Numbered from the stretch's first letter, positions 40,301 through 45,485 are shown. The stretch is 64,000 bases of DNA from Odoribacter sp. UBA944 (GCA_002293375.1 DBDA01000021.1:62001-126000), one strand, 5' to 3'. Numbers and translations are program-made. Notes: generated by a model from the letters alone, not told the origin.

Positions 40301-42231
40301 AACCGGATGTACGGATCGGGATTTCCATCCAGGAGAGGGAGTTATTCTATGCCTCGCTGGAACGGGTGGAGGACAAAGAAACCGTCTGCCGGAGAGAAAG
40401 GGTACAGATGCGTTTGAAGATCGAAGGCGGAGAAGCGCCCTGGCGGGTAGACATCCGGCGTACAAGCGACCGACGCAGTGCGCCGGAAGTGGGAGGGGGT
40501 CCGGTAGAGGTGTGGAGCCGGGACACCATTTTCAGCATGCAGTTAATAGAAGATCAGACATTTTATATCGAATCGGCTTCCCAATTCCAGGATCCGAACG
40601 CTTGCGCGGGCGAGATAGCAGGAAGCAGCGTATCCTACAAGGTAGAACATGCGTACGGCACCTACCTGGGGATCCTGTCGGGCGATTCAAGAGACTTTGG
40701 CCTGTGTAACGACATTGATCTCTCTGCCGTACTGAAGCCGTATCCGGCTTATCCGGTCGGGAAGTTCTATGTTGACGGTCAATTGTTGGAAGGGGACCGG
40801 CTAAGCAGCTTGTCTGAGGGTGATTATAAGATCTTATATAAAGCTGTCACTCCGGCGGGATGTGCCGATTCCGTTTCGGAAACACTGCACATCCATCCGG
40901 CTCCGGGAGCGAATTTCTTCATCGACAAAGAGATGCTTTGCCATGACGAAAGGGCTATTGTAACGATGGAATTCTTCGGCACAGGTCCGTTCACATACAG
41001 TGGGCGCACCCACTCCTATAACTCTTCGGGCGGGCAGATCGGAAAGCCGTTTCCATGGGGAGCTACGGTCGACAACCACAGTTCTTTGATAGTCCGCTTC
41101 GACGAGACGATCACATCGGATTCGATGCGGCGGTATGAACTGATTTCTGTCAAAGACGCTTTCGGTTGTACGGCGAACGTCGGAAACTCTGTTCAAGTTG
41201 TGTTCCGCCGTTCCCCCGGGTTTTATGTAATGGTCAGTAACATCCATTACGAAAATGGAAATTACATGGAAACCGGAACAACCTTTACCGTACCGACCGG
41301 TTCCCGAGTGAGTTTCCGCTTCGGCCCGCGGCCGCAGGTAAGCCCCTGGAACGGGTATATTACCTACACGAACCCGACGGGTGTTGTAGTGGAATACCAA
41401 TTCCTGAACCAGACGGGCAGAGAGGTGACACGAGGTTATACCGATATGCCGGGCCTGTGGAACTTTACCGTATCGGATAACTACTGTCCTTCGATCAGCA
41501 TGATAGAGAAAGAGATCATTAGTTTGGATACGGGCTATATACAGGTTAGCGCCATGTTACAGGGCGCTTATGTAGATGATGGACAGGGAAAAATGCAGAG
41601 CAAACTTTGGCCCAATCAGTTACCTAAAGGAGCATGGGGTGCATGGCCCTCTTTGGGTGGCCGGACAGCTATAGACTGGGTGACAATCGAACTACGCACA
41701 GAGAATGTGAACGGCCCGAAATTCTACAGCGGGGAGTTCCTCTTATTGGACGACGGGAGCATTGTAGACCGAGCGGGCAGGTCGACACTGCCGATCCCGT
41801 TGGCGGATTTTACCACCGATTACTACATTGTAGTGAAACACCGCAACCACCTGGCTATCGGTTCGGCCAAAGGGCACAAGCTGGCCTCTTCCGCTGCTGC
41901 TGCGCCTTTGGTAGACCTCTCTTTATCGGTCAACATCCATGTGGACAACACCCAGGGGGATATGACCAGCTTTATAAAATTCTTAGGGGTGTTCGACGGT
42001 AAACAACGGTGGGCTATGTATGCGGGGAATGTGCTGGGGAACTCACTGATCTCTGTGGCTAATCCGAACGCAGCTTTGTTACACGAACAATTGACAGACG
42101 GTTACTACCTGGAAGATGTGAATTTTGACGGAAAAGTAACTATTCCGATCAATTTACAAAGCCCGAGCGACAACAGCGACGTGTCCATAATGTTTAAAAA
42201 TCGCTCCATCTATTCATTGATAAGAGAGTAA
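22396..42231 (+). CDS. Giant secreted Ig-like repeat protein (6611 residues)
   Basis: One uninterrupted frame of 19.8 kb, a protein of roughly 700 kDa. The signal peptide is MKAFLYSILCLLFCLQTGMLRA. Order: four Ig-like repeats of 92-96 residues (34-411) with the motif D-[STA]-G-x-Y-Y-C; further Ig-like domains; six composite repeats of 266-290 residues between seven DG[FY] motifs (residues 678-2350); about five Ig-like domains (2350-2930); about 24 copies of an 80-100 residue beta repeat with a [GT]xYxxxA...C signature (about 2930-5360), interrupted by a PKD-like pair; another run of Ig-like domains (about 5360-5900); several unassigned beta domains; and a terminal 232-residue module (6380-6611) with IDWVTIELR, YYIVVKHRNHLAI and a dockerin-like DVNFDGKV. 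No recognised type IX sorting domain closes it. Its size recalls SprB-type gliding adhesins, but I see no homology beyond the general design. A surface adhesin or fibre role is inferred. A nine-G run lies in frame at 27788-27796. Confidence 0.85.
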   Translation: MKAFLYSILCLLFCLQTGMLRAQEEGDPTPEPGISKVQLVQSPAERSVFALGETLIFTLAITEEGDNTKTYSWRKVKADGNDEEISNERELEMILGSLADSGRYYCIVTDVTNSSAEHYSDTAAIFVEGIVSVRLKNPPAGALAIGGAFTLELDIEEGGDHTKSYSWRRVNDEGEDEFLETDGERLIFPTLSLADTGRYYCVVTDRTDSYKTYRSDTATIRVTGIASIQVQCDPDRSDFVVGESVTFTLGITEGGNNAKTYSWKKVGDDTPIGNEATLTLSNLSLSHTGSYYCIVTDQTNPENPYHSDQRAILVEGIGSVQVEQLAGRTTFVLGESIAFTVKVTQVGVADLSYAWKKAGDEGSVLSTEANLVLNDVSLADAGRYYCEVTDDTHPSASGNPYKSNEYTINVLTTSARVFGVSRLCVGDSVRLALALSNEGEYSYRWFKVGGSSTPLTTATWLIEDLTPAHSGKYYCLVQDVANGFEITSDTLDVLVSEYPVVGLTVNGLAPEDHTATFCYDSEITLTVFNQASGQPEAIAFWTGNSLQGDLEDTEVNFRLKYTSLYRAVITNNGCVREDSVRIVMKQPQVLLPENRYAIAGETVTLASLAPENSDYRFYWNNGDQLNVFSGDAYTFPVEEGTTPVSVRVQTASLPVCTNYDTCYVTGLPAMNYTTSVNDGYVVSRSPLRIIQNDTTLCARMDLQLEVAYTGYDGYTYEWLKAGAEEVLATGRILTLKSLEETVRTDYFCRAYDLEKGAYVYSDTVTVVVKYRPVASITGADDVTPLCGGYPLTLTGGSGLASDPPAITYHWQGSGMMSGTNSKVLNVKVSTNGTYSLIVSANGCADTAELHIPTVVHYVDIPAQLILPLPTDGVHFTAEKPEDGYLTWFIQGVGGERKVLETGMTAGASLDIRGGDKLVIAQMRKDGCDFRDTCRVLIREFAEPVGNENDYDDGFAISYPDLRVTNPTPRVCRGQDVTLSVYNEGYDNYKYKWYKEGIAEALPGSEGSSYTIYRAEAGAGGDGGRYYCVATDPAGRELVSNMATLTVQDGPLAEITFLNDETINRLESPIPVCYGSTITIGTGLSYVTSGGGSHSNPEVADRLLWTGEGIVSGQGTDKIVVRVGNTARFTLTASKNAGCSSQDTITFRVVKPEVSLDSKVLVREEDAEITFKASSLQSVFAWSKNDEPTPDESATATMLFDADGYVVVTVSEEGCLASDTAKVFIRKRASFAGGTNDGFSLSRPALVIPGTLKQIIACPDEQITLRTQHAEYANYKYEWWREANGYDPELVHAGAVYTFTMDQNGFLAGRYYCTVIDPDFGEDDPRHYLYSDTLEIIHRVGPLAQIASNKTELCAGELLELNATASASGVGQVSYTWSGEGVTEENQSLGILSIYPQQSGVYTVEVRNQNCSDTVSVAITVSRPQITLPALIKLPAPVFNYNMSAFQPEGAATVTWSFRNDAGHTNPGSVNLLNIDGDGWIIASLQDTESGCAALDSCRVFVKDIYSFGGGADDGFSVLEVNTRVWMEPRQEEITLCLDQELVLRAAVSGVGRYTYSWHRVEDDVEGKPGKVLGTGEQWVIDYVTTADEGSYYCVVTDQEENDPEGGGKKQYRTENIRLIVTAGPIAQIAQRLGGTNWSACVGETIDLLGSLAPESPVQGGIGVVQYTWSGDYFEESETPEIIYARPQRDGLYILTISHSETGCADTVHARFVMRSPQVSLPSTITMLKPGMLQLEAEADEEGRFQWYRDVYPSNILSYVNPANLDIKQDAAVIVRFDQEGCYGFDTTQVFVRMDAAFRGGDDDGFMASDIHLVAQVGRKRQEVCRGALIEIPLRVAEVGRVLRYNWFKVGDYTVLGREKNLVLSANEVSDGGQYYCVVSDPSIENLAKGSVWSDTATVVVLNGPQAKISEPNEIRLANIFCKGAEVLISAQATESRKTNNTDVYTYEWFGENISYVARDYEINAKMGNSGRYIVKASMDGCSTYDTIDIKIYEPAIELTPVIYLSKPGTVSLSVENPEEDVIRWYQYNQNWYAVANPTTGSSWSNDILEDSYVVAERIKDGCFGYDTSRIFVKSVFSFLGGEEDGFMSAGSGYYNRRIEFTDYICEGDLATLFVQVVGDDFYRYKWVKVGDESREFTPSSLCKIENVKKSDEGYYYCIITDVNNSKTLITDRVYMHVKEKPRTSIVVSDPEICYGEMAVLEAAPSGLTAGVDYSYLWSGKGAVSATDSVLKVRVYEAGDYILYASDGDCFTTDTVSLSVRRTDLDIQMEYHIKQGDRLVLHGKVNGSPTELLNWQIGNNPYRDRNPLVLESSSLSRTQPFTVSTTGKCVVTVNGMIYVRENMAYSGGYDDGFVLPNDLPQVLDQCGQLLGCDVDTALLWVRVVETEDLTIRWEKFYENLGYWDVFEAEGKENVSGFENDSLVFTSIMDVDEGRYRCRLQNAYGTVFSREIRLVKGGIPQIIAPLNSVPICEKNEISFITDVRIPQNGTRTGLTWKWSFSKDGLNFAQLLPAADFTDRSMSIPDCRESNEGYYRVEAANYCGSVLDTTFQEVWEKPRFITQPTNQYVCDKGLIRLTTAVEGGGTYTYALWQVEVDAQGRYVRDVRRVRPAIADPSYTFTYVMLEDDGYYQWRVYNECDSTRSNPFHLIVEEEIRPNFTAIDTTLCVGFNERFTLRVDNSNVANPTSTMIYYWTKQTALRGKTNLPGTGMTYELINMQDTVAGVYICYVKHSCAAKPIKQYNIKTHTRPKITIDLPTVPIEQCIGTKDISMFLDYTSDATAGEVRFTWSQNNSRRLTDDGHYRGTTTPRLTIDSLIPSDNGTYSVVLENVCGTTLSGQATVRVKMLPAYTRTLESQSANLCVGDNLALRVEATGEPPIMYIWSKDGDPIGTSSPTLNLNAVTHDATATYCCDIQNDCSIEGVRTCAEVDVITPHLYDLQIVDANGKVLRSGGYCAEDFLDLRLSGFDERAVYTLKRRTRLDNTNYTTLAVVAGATADRYVSFGKWGEGYYTVEAEIKVGTKSCKLIMNNVDVHLFQHPTPKVFPFYVSDPMCADEDEGQLTLAGTEDNLDVEYSLEYYDDLLGRWFERRSQEGTGNSYTWTERARVYRVMARNTTSGCTMLMGQDTLTPRPYPVVYDLVALGGDTTACFNMESDVVLQLVNSEPGTGYTLMKKDGTGNWESTGRYTTGGDALEWDKLRGGEYTVLAESDYGCRLEMGNIQVTDLPQLAVYSMQGGIVYCEEQADETFSVVLEGSTEGIQYDFYARSNGARVYTAEGTGSSLIYDVALNKNETYYVVATDVAEGCKQDMNGETTIEANHLTITVDESQTIDVTTSTILPVSIQGAMGEVSVVWQPSARIRSVDPETHYATTRPLDFGEQFLVTVTDDFCTKEAVTRVNTVGQALMVEIRKSDCYTPFDESQDTLFLCRNEAVNLCAYMSGGTTYQIKWADDYYQDSIPNSGNSKLSYTRQVDRDGFIVFHARAQIVGIKGEVVTQEKSDTLWVKMRDVPTIQFGVEDLTCVVPGEETAIVLADSEEGVEYSLSYRPATNARYTAFGEPQTSGTNGEEIRFPIEAYSDAEHAGYYQVTARKTHTSHDATQCVTQSLPVELRRAPRTYTISGNDGNLLSSYCAGDSPDTVFVSSSEVGVTYHLRRQNLTTGSAVVNIAQTAGTGEALRFTGSNGMGGSGGNEYGMTVLAVLGRCSAPMDDTVRIDVKARPGITAQNVEGMKNFCDDKDEIKVVILDPKNTVTYTLYKDGFDEVIAREAASWDSRTIELVIPRGEFEHYSGLIGSYTLVAIDPANLCTDTVRSLIVSEAPGELSIVDNEAHEYIYCAGETGVDGTRVRFTGANPLIPYKLLKLNGDVVGDFIHVGDGTIYYDGTLTVPDLSSNITYEIRATVEGCTGKLGGFTIRKGADPGEFSLSGALLGCDEISHNMGVKATSVGYTYTLYKEGEDGPLGDPQPGGGDIYFESQSSQGTYYVVLEDVLGCTKRLTEQYVIRPRPDMYPIITLGDSTYCEGSEGVQLGIENTQHEVVYTLQREELVGGSRQYRDVPGMEITGSAEGGADLFGGRYTEGKYRIRTNYCNITMPGVIEVVRKDLPLQQKLTYSGSCVDSSMYIEIATPEPGTQYTLLFNGASAGMDVLSGTVNWTIAKAQNGTYTVLADRQGCTLQMEDEIVPGTSPRVGDLLGIVSNLCYMTLSDLYIDEWDEGSTYKLYVKGDETKQFPGVQSGDSIHFTGVPAGFDYYISATHRSCTIEKGAFSFPGKALPALSQDMIEPVDCQKDGEGMIQLKDLKPSLTYLLSGTLKTDTIRNFSGDTLVRNLTYGAFTLTATDPVTTCVSLPLGVTLRRGVPADSIISRLQYCVGTPGVQIQLSGQTFGVTYSLRDAEGNPLGAEYTIQNTTSFIPYLKAGTYIFRKERLGGLWSGCWSEETFVVEEYPIPNNMPEVELPAGTLCEAGNNLITIHNSEPNVHYMLQNTATNAYVDTIYGNGGTIVFEDRKPKGTYRLQMRYAGLCPATYYRAIEVSDVPPAIVAADCEYCYDHVSTDGCELAVSGLKETAEYVLYNAEDGLPRDTLYGVNAGYFDAMPAGKYYVTGTYANTSCADVVAQMSVHRLTEPLIYTIGNANGTGDCGTSAEVILQDGWEGDSVKYTLYLNGFLKMAGPITATQFGVRFPVQNAPGTYTVYATKGVEEKCGVWMNGQVVLYAPPANGVLSVRGFNCEDALSEDAPRVTISATKAERNWFYYITNGTETSDKKPGLPNVQLSWDEIDGQPLASGHYYLYADNGCGNNILMDSVWVRDAAAPAPVSLLRRKNGVYCTMSGYECILNTSEKLVTYELVFSSINNKVAGTGAQLSMGSVAPSPAGLVSVYATSDTTGCTYLMDTLRVIEDNYVDNPGFMNPDVCSNEGGTITITMGQPRVPSLDYYLRVNGRIVDTIPASTNGAVVSFDPQSELGCYELYATSTTRQCDTVYPARCLSLGPEPRELKNSDWDGKLCQDDLFKVVVEAPQPGVYYQLFRNGIPHTSPVQGFEDTLLVGTIATTGEYTVKAFVTDVCSIDLETVFRVEVLPRPELNLVTEYVYPQGGEGVEIVVDAPTSEGVWYQIEQNGLALDWRQAFGASLSLGGGWKAGTYIIKTFELSNPRFECMSQDTVIVKEIGLETFTFGVVGTPYKCDATECRVLRLSGTEPGVTYELYRRTIAGDQFIAELLGNGRSMDFNQQCDTGFYYVMAAHRFTDPNTGQEFMASSQMGDGVRLYISTRINKYLLESETQGYCHRNGEAPSGSVLCAGSQSEVTYYLYRDGNLVPGQERYGNGSPLRWGSLEGKPCINNSDDGYVYTVMATDGRCEVQMAGEISIIATNQPAIRKQTYSLNECTGSTVSMAADVTGCLLTYEWRFNDRVVSRESSYVIENLQQEDMGTYECTVSNYCGSVDLQPIPLEVRGVVSVPDQLTDAMVCGDEGGPIELVSGATGENAQYSWYLIDDEANPVSSDRTYRIEHPVKSQHEGVYVCKTWNTCGAVYDTVRLDFNREPVVEGFVFREQTLCKGSPWQIELTSPDTLFWYHNDMLIPDKKDKSLKFDSIVPADEGLYKVVAKNICNQKEFNIVRLNVDDTLYVESAFESEKHYCNRSAIEMTITLRTPEGTGLSRVNYYWTKRDIPVANAVTNQYTVGSSLADDGAVFTVYYSNACTSGDTSQMIYIDQPIDLRPLTADVIECTGPGRTRIQVIDQAQDDPAYDRYRWYKQGTPDVLVGESAFLQVDRRVANSGKYYSIVENACSQATSTIMNLWIDSIPVITRQPQSAEVCENQTLVLYAGATGGNLEYKWYARKRGESEASQLSIFRQQEYISQSQLTREMLTLDYDSCLIWCVVENTCSPSYVSTDTVVIRVLPEVTLSADRTLASLCSNATDEVKVVLRTSDPACTWWSYRRSDAESAVNVYGSVTDTLRFTQAGEYVISDFVPRGTTIKCYKPDVRIGISIQERELFYASLERVEDKETVCRRERVQMRLKIEGGEAPWRVDIRRTSDRRSAPEVGGGPVEVWSRDTIFSMQLIEDQTFYIESASQFQDPNACAGEIAGSSVSYKVEHAYGTYLGILSGDSRDFGLCNDIDLSAVLKPYPAYPVGKFYVDGQLLEGDRLSSLSEGDYKILYKAVTPAGCADSVSETLHIHPAPGANFFIDKEMLCHDERAIVTMEFFGTGPFTYSGRTHSYNSSGGQIGKPFPWGATVDNHSSLIVRFDETITSDSMRRYELISVKDAFGCTANVGNSVQVVFRRSPGFYVMVSNIHYENGNYMETGTTFTVPTGSRVSFRFGPRPQVSPWNGYITYTNPTGVVVEYQFLNQTGREVTRGYTDMPGLWNFTVSDNYCPSISMIEKEIISLDTGYIQVSAMLQGAYVDDGQGKMQSKLWPNQLPKGAWGAWPSLGGRTAIDWVTIELRTENVNGPKFYSGEFLLLDDGSIVDRAGRSTLPIPLADFTTDYYIVVKHRNHLAIGSAKGHKLASSAAAAPLVDLSLSVNIHVDNTQGDMTSFIKFLGVFDGKQRWAMYAGNVLGNSLISVANPNAALLHEQLTDGYYLEDVNFDGKVTIPINLQSPSDNSDVSIMFKNRSIYSLIRE
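22495..23631 (+). repeat. Four tandem Ig-like repeats in the 6611-residue protein
   Basis: Repeats start at residues 34, 130, 225 and 317 (bases 22495, 22783, 23068, 23344). Each opens with I[SVAG]S[VI][QR][VL] and continues with LGE or GES, YSW[RK][RK]V and L.D[ST]GRYYC.VTD. Three of the four have only the YYC cysteine and no B-strand partner, so the usual intradomain Ig disulfide cannot form in those. Confidence 0.8.
24424..29451 (+). repeat. Six composite repeats of about 280 residues, delimited by DG[FY] motifs
   Basis: NDGY at residue 677 and then DDGF, NDGF, DDGF, DDGF, EDGF and DDGF follow, with the D before G at residues 678, 952, 1236, 1513, 1803, 2084 and 2350. The spacings are 274, 284, 277, 290, 281 and 266 residues. 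Each unit contains an Ig-like domain with YYC.V.D, then a domain with Y.W.G.G and GC..DT, then a third domain ending D..RVF[VI]R followed by a GG and the next DGF. The unit is a three-domain block duplicated as a whole. Confidence 0.8.
27788..27796 (+). repeat. In-frame G9 homopolymer in the giant gene
   Basis: Nine consecutive G within the codons AGG GGG GGG GAC, just before the DGF motif of a composite repeat. A one-base slip would shift the frame about 1800 residues into the 6611-residue protein. The sequence shown is in frame. Confidence 0.9.
31190..38475 (+). repeat. Array of about 24 beta repeats of an unrecognised family, with a PKD-like pair inside
   Basis: Units of 80-100 residues follow the loose pattern C..(10-15)..V.L......G..Y.L......G.G..L.F......GTYTV.A....GC...M....V. 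I count 24 units by the signature [GT]xYxxxA followed within about 10 residues by C, for example EYTVLAESDYGCRLEM, TYTVLADRQGCTLQM and VYTVMATDGRCEVQM. The array is broken near 32340-32920 by two PKD/Ig-like domains (VVWQPSARIRS; FLVTVTDDFCT). Boundaries are approximate. Confidence 0.6.
41533..42231 (+). other. Terminal module of the 6611-residue protein (HRNH / dockerin-like)
   Basis: Residues 6380-6611. Landmarks: IDWVTIELR, LLLDDGSIVDRAG, YYIVVKHRNHLAI and DVNFDGKVTIPI (42115-42150). The same module ends the proteins at 45486-57170 and 57237-59654. From memory, this module occurs in many Bacteroidota surface proteins, usually upstream of a type IX sorting domain; here the protein stops after it. 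Position 12 of the dockerin-like loop is Ile instead of Asp, so calcium binding is doubtful. Confidence 0.7.
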
Positions 42232-42365
42232 TTTGTCAGCGATACGGCTATAAAAACTACAGTGCAACAATTTTTTTGTAAAAAAAAATAAAAAAAAGAG
42301 CAAAAAATGAGAAAAAATCATTTACTTTTGCATAATTGGGAGTCTCTCCCTAAACTAAAACGAAG
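42232..42365 (+). promoter_or_regulatory. Intergenic A/T-rich leader with a -7-like TACTTTTG box
   Basis: A 134 bp gap before the seventh FGE-fold gene. TACTTTTG at 42323-42330 fits the Bacteroidota -7 consensus TAnnTTTG and lies 35 bp before the ATG at 42366. I find no TTTG 19-21 bp upstream, so the promoter call is weak. A T7 run followed by A-rich runs (42271-42298) could weaken readthrough from the giant gene, but there is no GC-rich stem. Confidence 0.35.
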
Positions 42366-45300
42366 ATGCGACAGATTTTATTGATATGTATATGTGTACT
42401 GGGGTTCTTTCTCCATCTTTCGGCAAATGATGTCCGGATCAGAGGGGAGGCGAAAGTGCAGGCTTTGGGAGACGATGTGGCCCTGATCTCTTTTCCGATA
42501 GCTTGGGATCACTCCTGGCGGGAAGGTGAGAATTGGGACGCAGTATATATTTTCGTTAAGTACCGGAAGCGGAACTCCAACAGTCAATGGTACCATGCTT
42601 ATCTGAACGCAAGCGGGCACCGTTGTTCACAAGGGGGAGGCGTACCTCCGATGGAATTTTTGTCCATTACGGGTGGGCAGAATGCCTGGTTGCGGGAAGA
42701 TGTCATCTATTTCGGCAATTACGAGCCGACGGATATTGATAAAAAAGAGATGGTGCAGGGCGTGCTTCTGTTCCGGAGAACTCCCGGGCACGGAAACCTG
42801 AACATCCAGAGGGTTACATTGGAATGGAATTTTGCCTTGGGAGATCTGTCCCTGTATGACGCAGTTACGTTGGACGACATCCGGGAAAATCGTATAGAAG
42901 TATCCATACAGGCCATAGAGATGGTATATGTTCCGAACGGCCCTTACCGTTTGGGTGACCGTTTTTCCAAATTCTCCTTTATCTCAGCAAACAGCGGTAG
43001 TGCTATTTATGTGAATACAGAAGGGAAGATGCAGGTGCAGACCATGGGCATGACCCCCGAATCCATCAGCAAACAATGGGAATTGTCGGAGCTTTTTCCG
43101 AAGGGATATACCGGTTACTATGTTACAAAGTACGAAACTTCGCAGGAACAGTATGTGAATTTTCTGAACCGGCTACCCTACGATAAACAGGCAGAGCGAA
43201 TCGGGGCGGACCTGAACACGCTGGCGCCGGGCATGTATGCATTCGGCAGCAAACGGCACGCTCCCTCGTACCGGAACGGGATCATCCTGCAGGAACGGTT
43301 TGCCAACAACGACACAGCGGTCATCTTCGGTTTCAATCTGAATCCGGACGACCCGCCAAATTCGGAACTGGACGGGAAAAGTATAGCCTGCAATTTTTTG
43401 ACCCCGGACGATATGTTGGCGTATGCGGATTGGACCGGATTGCGACCGTTGGGTGAAACGGAGTATGAAAAAGGGAGCCGGGAACGGAACCCGCTTGCGG
43501 GGTATGACGACCGTTCATTGGCCTGGGGGAATCCCCAGGCAACTTCGCTGATCAGTTGGGGACCCGGATATATTACAGGTGTCAATTCGGAAGAAGAGAC
43601 TGTTGTGTATACGGCCCCGTCCCAATATGGGCGCATGAACGGGCCGCGTTCCACTTCAGCTCCGGGGCCGGTCCGTTGCGGAGCTTTTGCGAACGACACC
43701 TCCAAAATCTATGCCTCCGGAGCTTCCCGGTGGGGATTGATGGAGATGAGCGGAAATCTGGCGGAGATCTATTACTATGCTTACGAAGGGCGGGAATTTA
43801 ACGGACAGGCGATAGGAGATGGAAATATTTACTCTTCTGTAGCTACCTGGCGGGCGGACTCAACGGTAGAGATCCGGGATGAATTTGAGGTAGGGTATGG
43901 CTATTATACCGTCACATCGCACCGGGTCTTGGACCTGCCGATCATCAACAAGAAAAATCATCCGATGAAAGCCCATATCCGGCAACAAAAATCCGGCTAT
44001 TGCGGTTCCTATTTCGGATGTACTGTCCGGCAAGATGTAAATGTCACCATTCCATGGCCTGTGCTTGATTGGCCTGCTGCCAAAGAAAATTTCATGTTGC
44101 GGGGAGGTTCTTTTGCCACAGAAGCCGATGCGACCGGAGGGGGGATGGTCATATACGACAACATGGCAGTTTCCTATCGGGGCGATACCATTTACCACCG
44201 GACAGAACAGCCTGCTTTGCGTTTTGAATACTCGACCTTTCGTGTGGGGGTTCCGGTGGAGATGAAATCCATACGTACCGGGATCATCCGGGCAAGCAAC
44301 GGACTTGAACGGGATACGGCTGCCATTTGCGGAAACGCTCCTTACACCATTAGCGAAGTAGAAGGTGGTGACGATACCCCCGAAACGACCATTTACAGTT
44401 GGGAGATCAACGATGGAACCGGCTGGAAGATCATACCGAACAGTAATCATTTCGACCTGACCATAGACGACTGTTTAGTGAGTGGCGCTTTGGATGATTG
44501 CTCCAAATATGGTACGTTGCTGACCCCCTATCGTTTCAGAAGAAAAAGCATTGCTTCGCATGCAGAGTCGTATGGTAACGAGGTAATTGTGGAGGTGCCG
44601 GGATTCCAGATCAACGGTTCTCCGGAGCTTGGAACCTTGCTGATAGACAGGTATGATACACAGATCAATGTGACAACTTTGCTGGGTATTGAAGGGGACG
44701 TGAAGATGGAGTTTCAGTTGTTCGGCACTTCCAACTGGCGGGAATTGGACAACACACTGGGAGTGAAGCAGGTTGTGCAGACTATTACCCGTTCCGCTCT
44801 GGAGCCGGATATTGCACAGGGAGGAGAGGGGCGCGGATTGATCCGGATAACTGTGAATTTTGGAGGATGCACTGTTGAGAGAATACTGGACCTTGCGGTC
44901 AGGACGCCGGCAGCGACCTGTCCGACCACTGTTCAGGACTCCCAAGATCCGAGCAAAACTTACAAGGTAGGAACGCTTAACGATGGGAAATGCTGGATGT
45001 TGGACGACTTGAAGGTGGTGGTGAACGGAAAAACAACAGGGGCCTACACCTGGACGGACATGAAGGACATTGTGTCCCAACAACTCTGTCCGGAGGGATT
45101 CAGAGTGCCTCAGCAGGAAGATTGGGATTACCTTTGGCGCATGTACTCTGCCTTTATAGTAGAATATGGGGAACCTTGCGACTGGACGAAACAGGACTAT
45201 GTTCCGAAGGTTCCAGTGTGCGATGAAATGAATGGTTTTTGGGGCTTGTACTGGCCCGGTATAAAGCCATTTGCAATCGGTTTGCTCGGTGATTCTCTTG

Positions 45301-45467
45301 CAGAAGGAGAGACTGACTTATGGTGGGCGGATGCTAACAACGATGACAGGCGGTATATTCATCTGTCTTACTATGAAACAGACACGGACTATGCAGGTGT
45401 TGTGTTCTCGCGGGATGATAGCGGTAATGGAGTCCATCCGATCCGCTGTATATCAAACCCGCATTAA
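42366..45467 (+). CDS. Secreted FGE-fold protein without discoidin insertion, Fib_succ_major-like C-terminus
   Basis: 1033 residues, signal peptide MRQILLICICVLGFFLHLSA. The shared N-terminal domain (WDHSWREGENWDAVYIFVKY) is followed by FGE part 1 near residue 181 (IEMVYVPNGPYRLGD). After only about 60 residues the fold continues at FPKGYTGYYVTKYETSQEQY, so the discoidin-like domain of the other six paralogues is absent. FGE landmarks continue (ACNFLTPDDMLAYADW, GLRPLGETEYEKGS, EMSGNLAEIYYY, LRGGSF, FRVGV). A different extra segment of about 70-90 residues (about 43850-44060) separates AEIYYY from LRGGSF. One Ig-like spacer (DTAAICGNAPYTIS) leads to a Fib_succ_major-like end from about residue 852 (CPTTVQDSQDPSKTYKVGTL, GKCWMLDDL, LCPEGFRVPQQEDW, DLWWAD, VHPIRCIS). 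It lies between the two giants, 18 bp before the second one. Confidence 0.85.
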   Translation: MRQILLICICVLGFFLHLSANDVRIRGEAKVQALGDDVALISFPIAWDHSWREGENWDAVYIFVKYRKRNSNSQWYHAYLNASGHRCSQGGGVPPMEFLSITGGQNAWLREDVIYFGNYEPTDIDKKEMVQGVLLFRRTPGHGNLNIQRVTLEWNFALGDLSLYDAVTLDDIRENRIEVSIQAIEMVYVPNGPYRLGDRFSKFSFISANSGSAIYVNTEGKMQVQTMGMTPESISKQWELSELFPKGYTGYYVTKYETSQEQYVNFLNRLPYDKQAERIGADLNTLAPGMYAFGSKRHAPSYRNGIILQERFANNDTAVIFGFNLNPDDPPNSELDGKSIACNFLTPDDMLAYADWTGLRPLGETEYEKGSRERNPLAGYDDRSLAWGNPQATSLISWGPGYITGVNSEEETVVYTAPSQYGRMNGPRSTSAPGPVRCGAFANDTSKIYASGASRWGLMEMSGNLAEIYYYAYEGREFNGQAIGDGNIYSSVATWRADSTVEIRDEFEVGYGYYTVTSHRVLDLPIINKKNHPMKAHIRQQKSGYCGSYFGCTVRQDVNVTIPWPVLDWPAAKENFMLRGGSFATEADATGGGMVIYDNMAVSYRGDTIYHRTEQPALRFEYSTFRVGVPVEMKSIRTGIIRASNGLERDTAAICGNAPYTISEVEGGDDTPETTIYSWEINDGTGWKIIPNSNHFDLTIDDCLVSGALDDCSKYGTLLTPYRFRRKSIASHAESYGNEVIVEVPGFQINGSPELGTLLIDRYDTQINVTTLLGIEGDVKMEFQLFGTSNWRELDNTLGVKQVVQTITRSALEPDIAQGGEGRGLIRITVNFGGCTVERILDLAVRTPAATCPTTVQDSQDPSKTYKVGTLNDGKCWMLDDLKVVVNGKTTGAYTWTDMKDIVSQQLCPEGFRVPQQEDWDYLWRMYSAFIVEYGEPCDWTKQDYVPKVPVCDEMNGFWGLYWPGIKPFAIGLLGDSLAEGETDLWWADANNDDRRYIHLSYYETDTDYAGVVFSRDDSGNGVHPIRCISNPH

Positions 45468-45485
45468 TAATAAAATCACGAACGT

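Noticed and set aside
42271..42298. T-run followed by A-runs as a terminator
   Set aside because: There is no GC-containing stem; an A/T-only inverted run is expected in such AT-rich DNA.
173..45467. Annotating the FGE-fold genes as sulfatase-modifying or ergothioneine-synthesis enzymes
   Set aside because: The catalytic cysteines or histidines of those enzymes are missing and the proteins are exported multidomain scaffolds.
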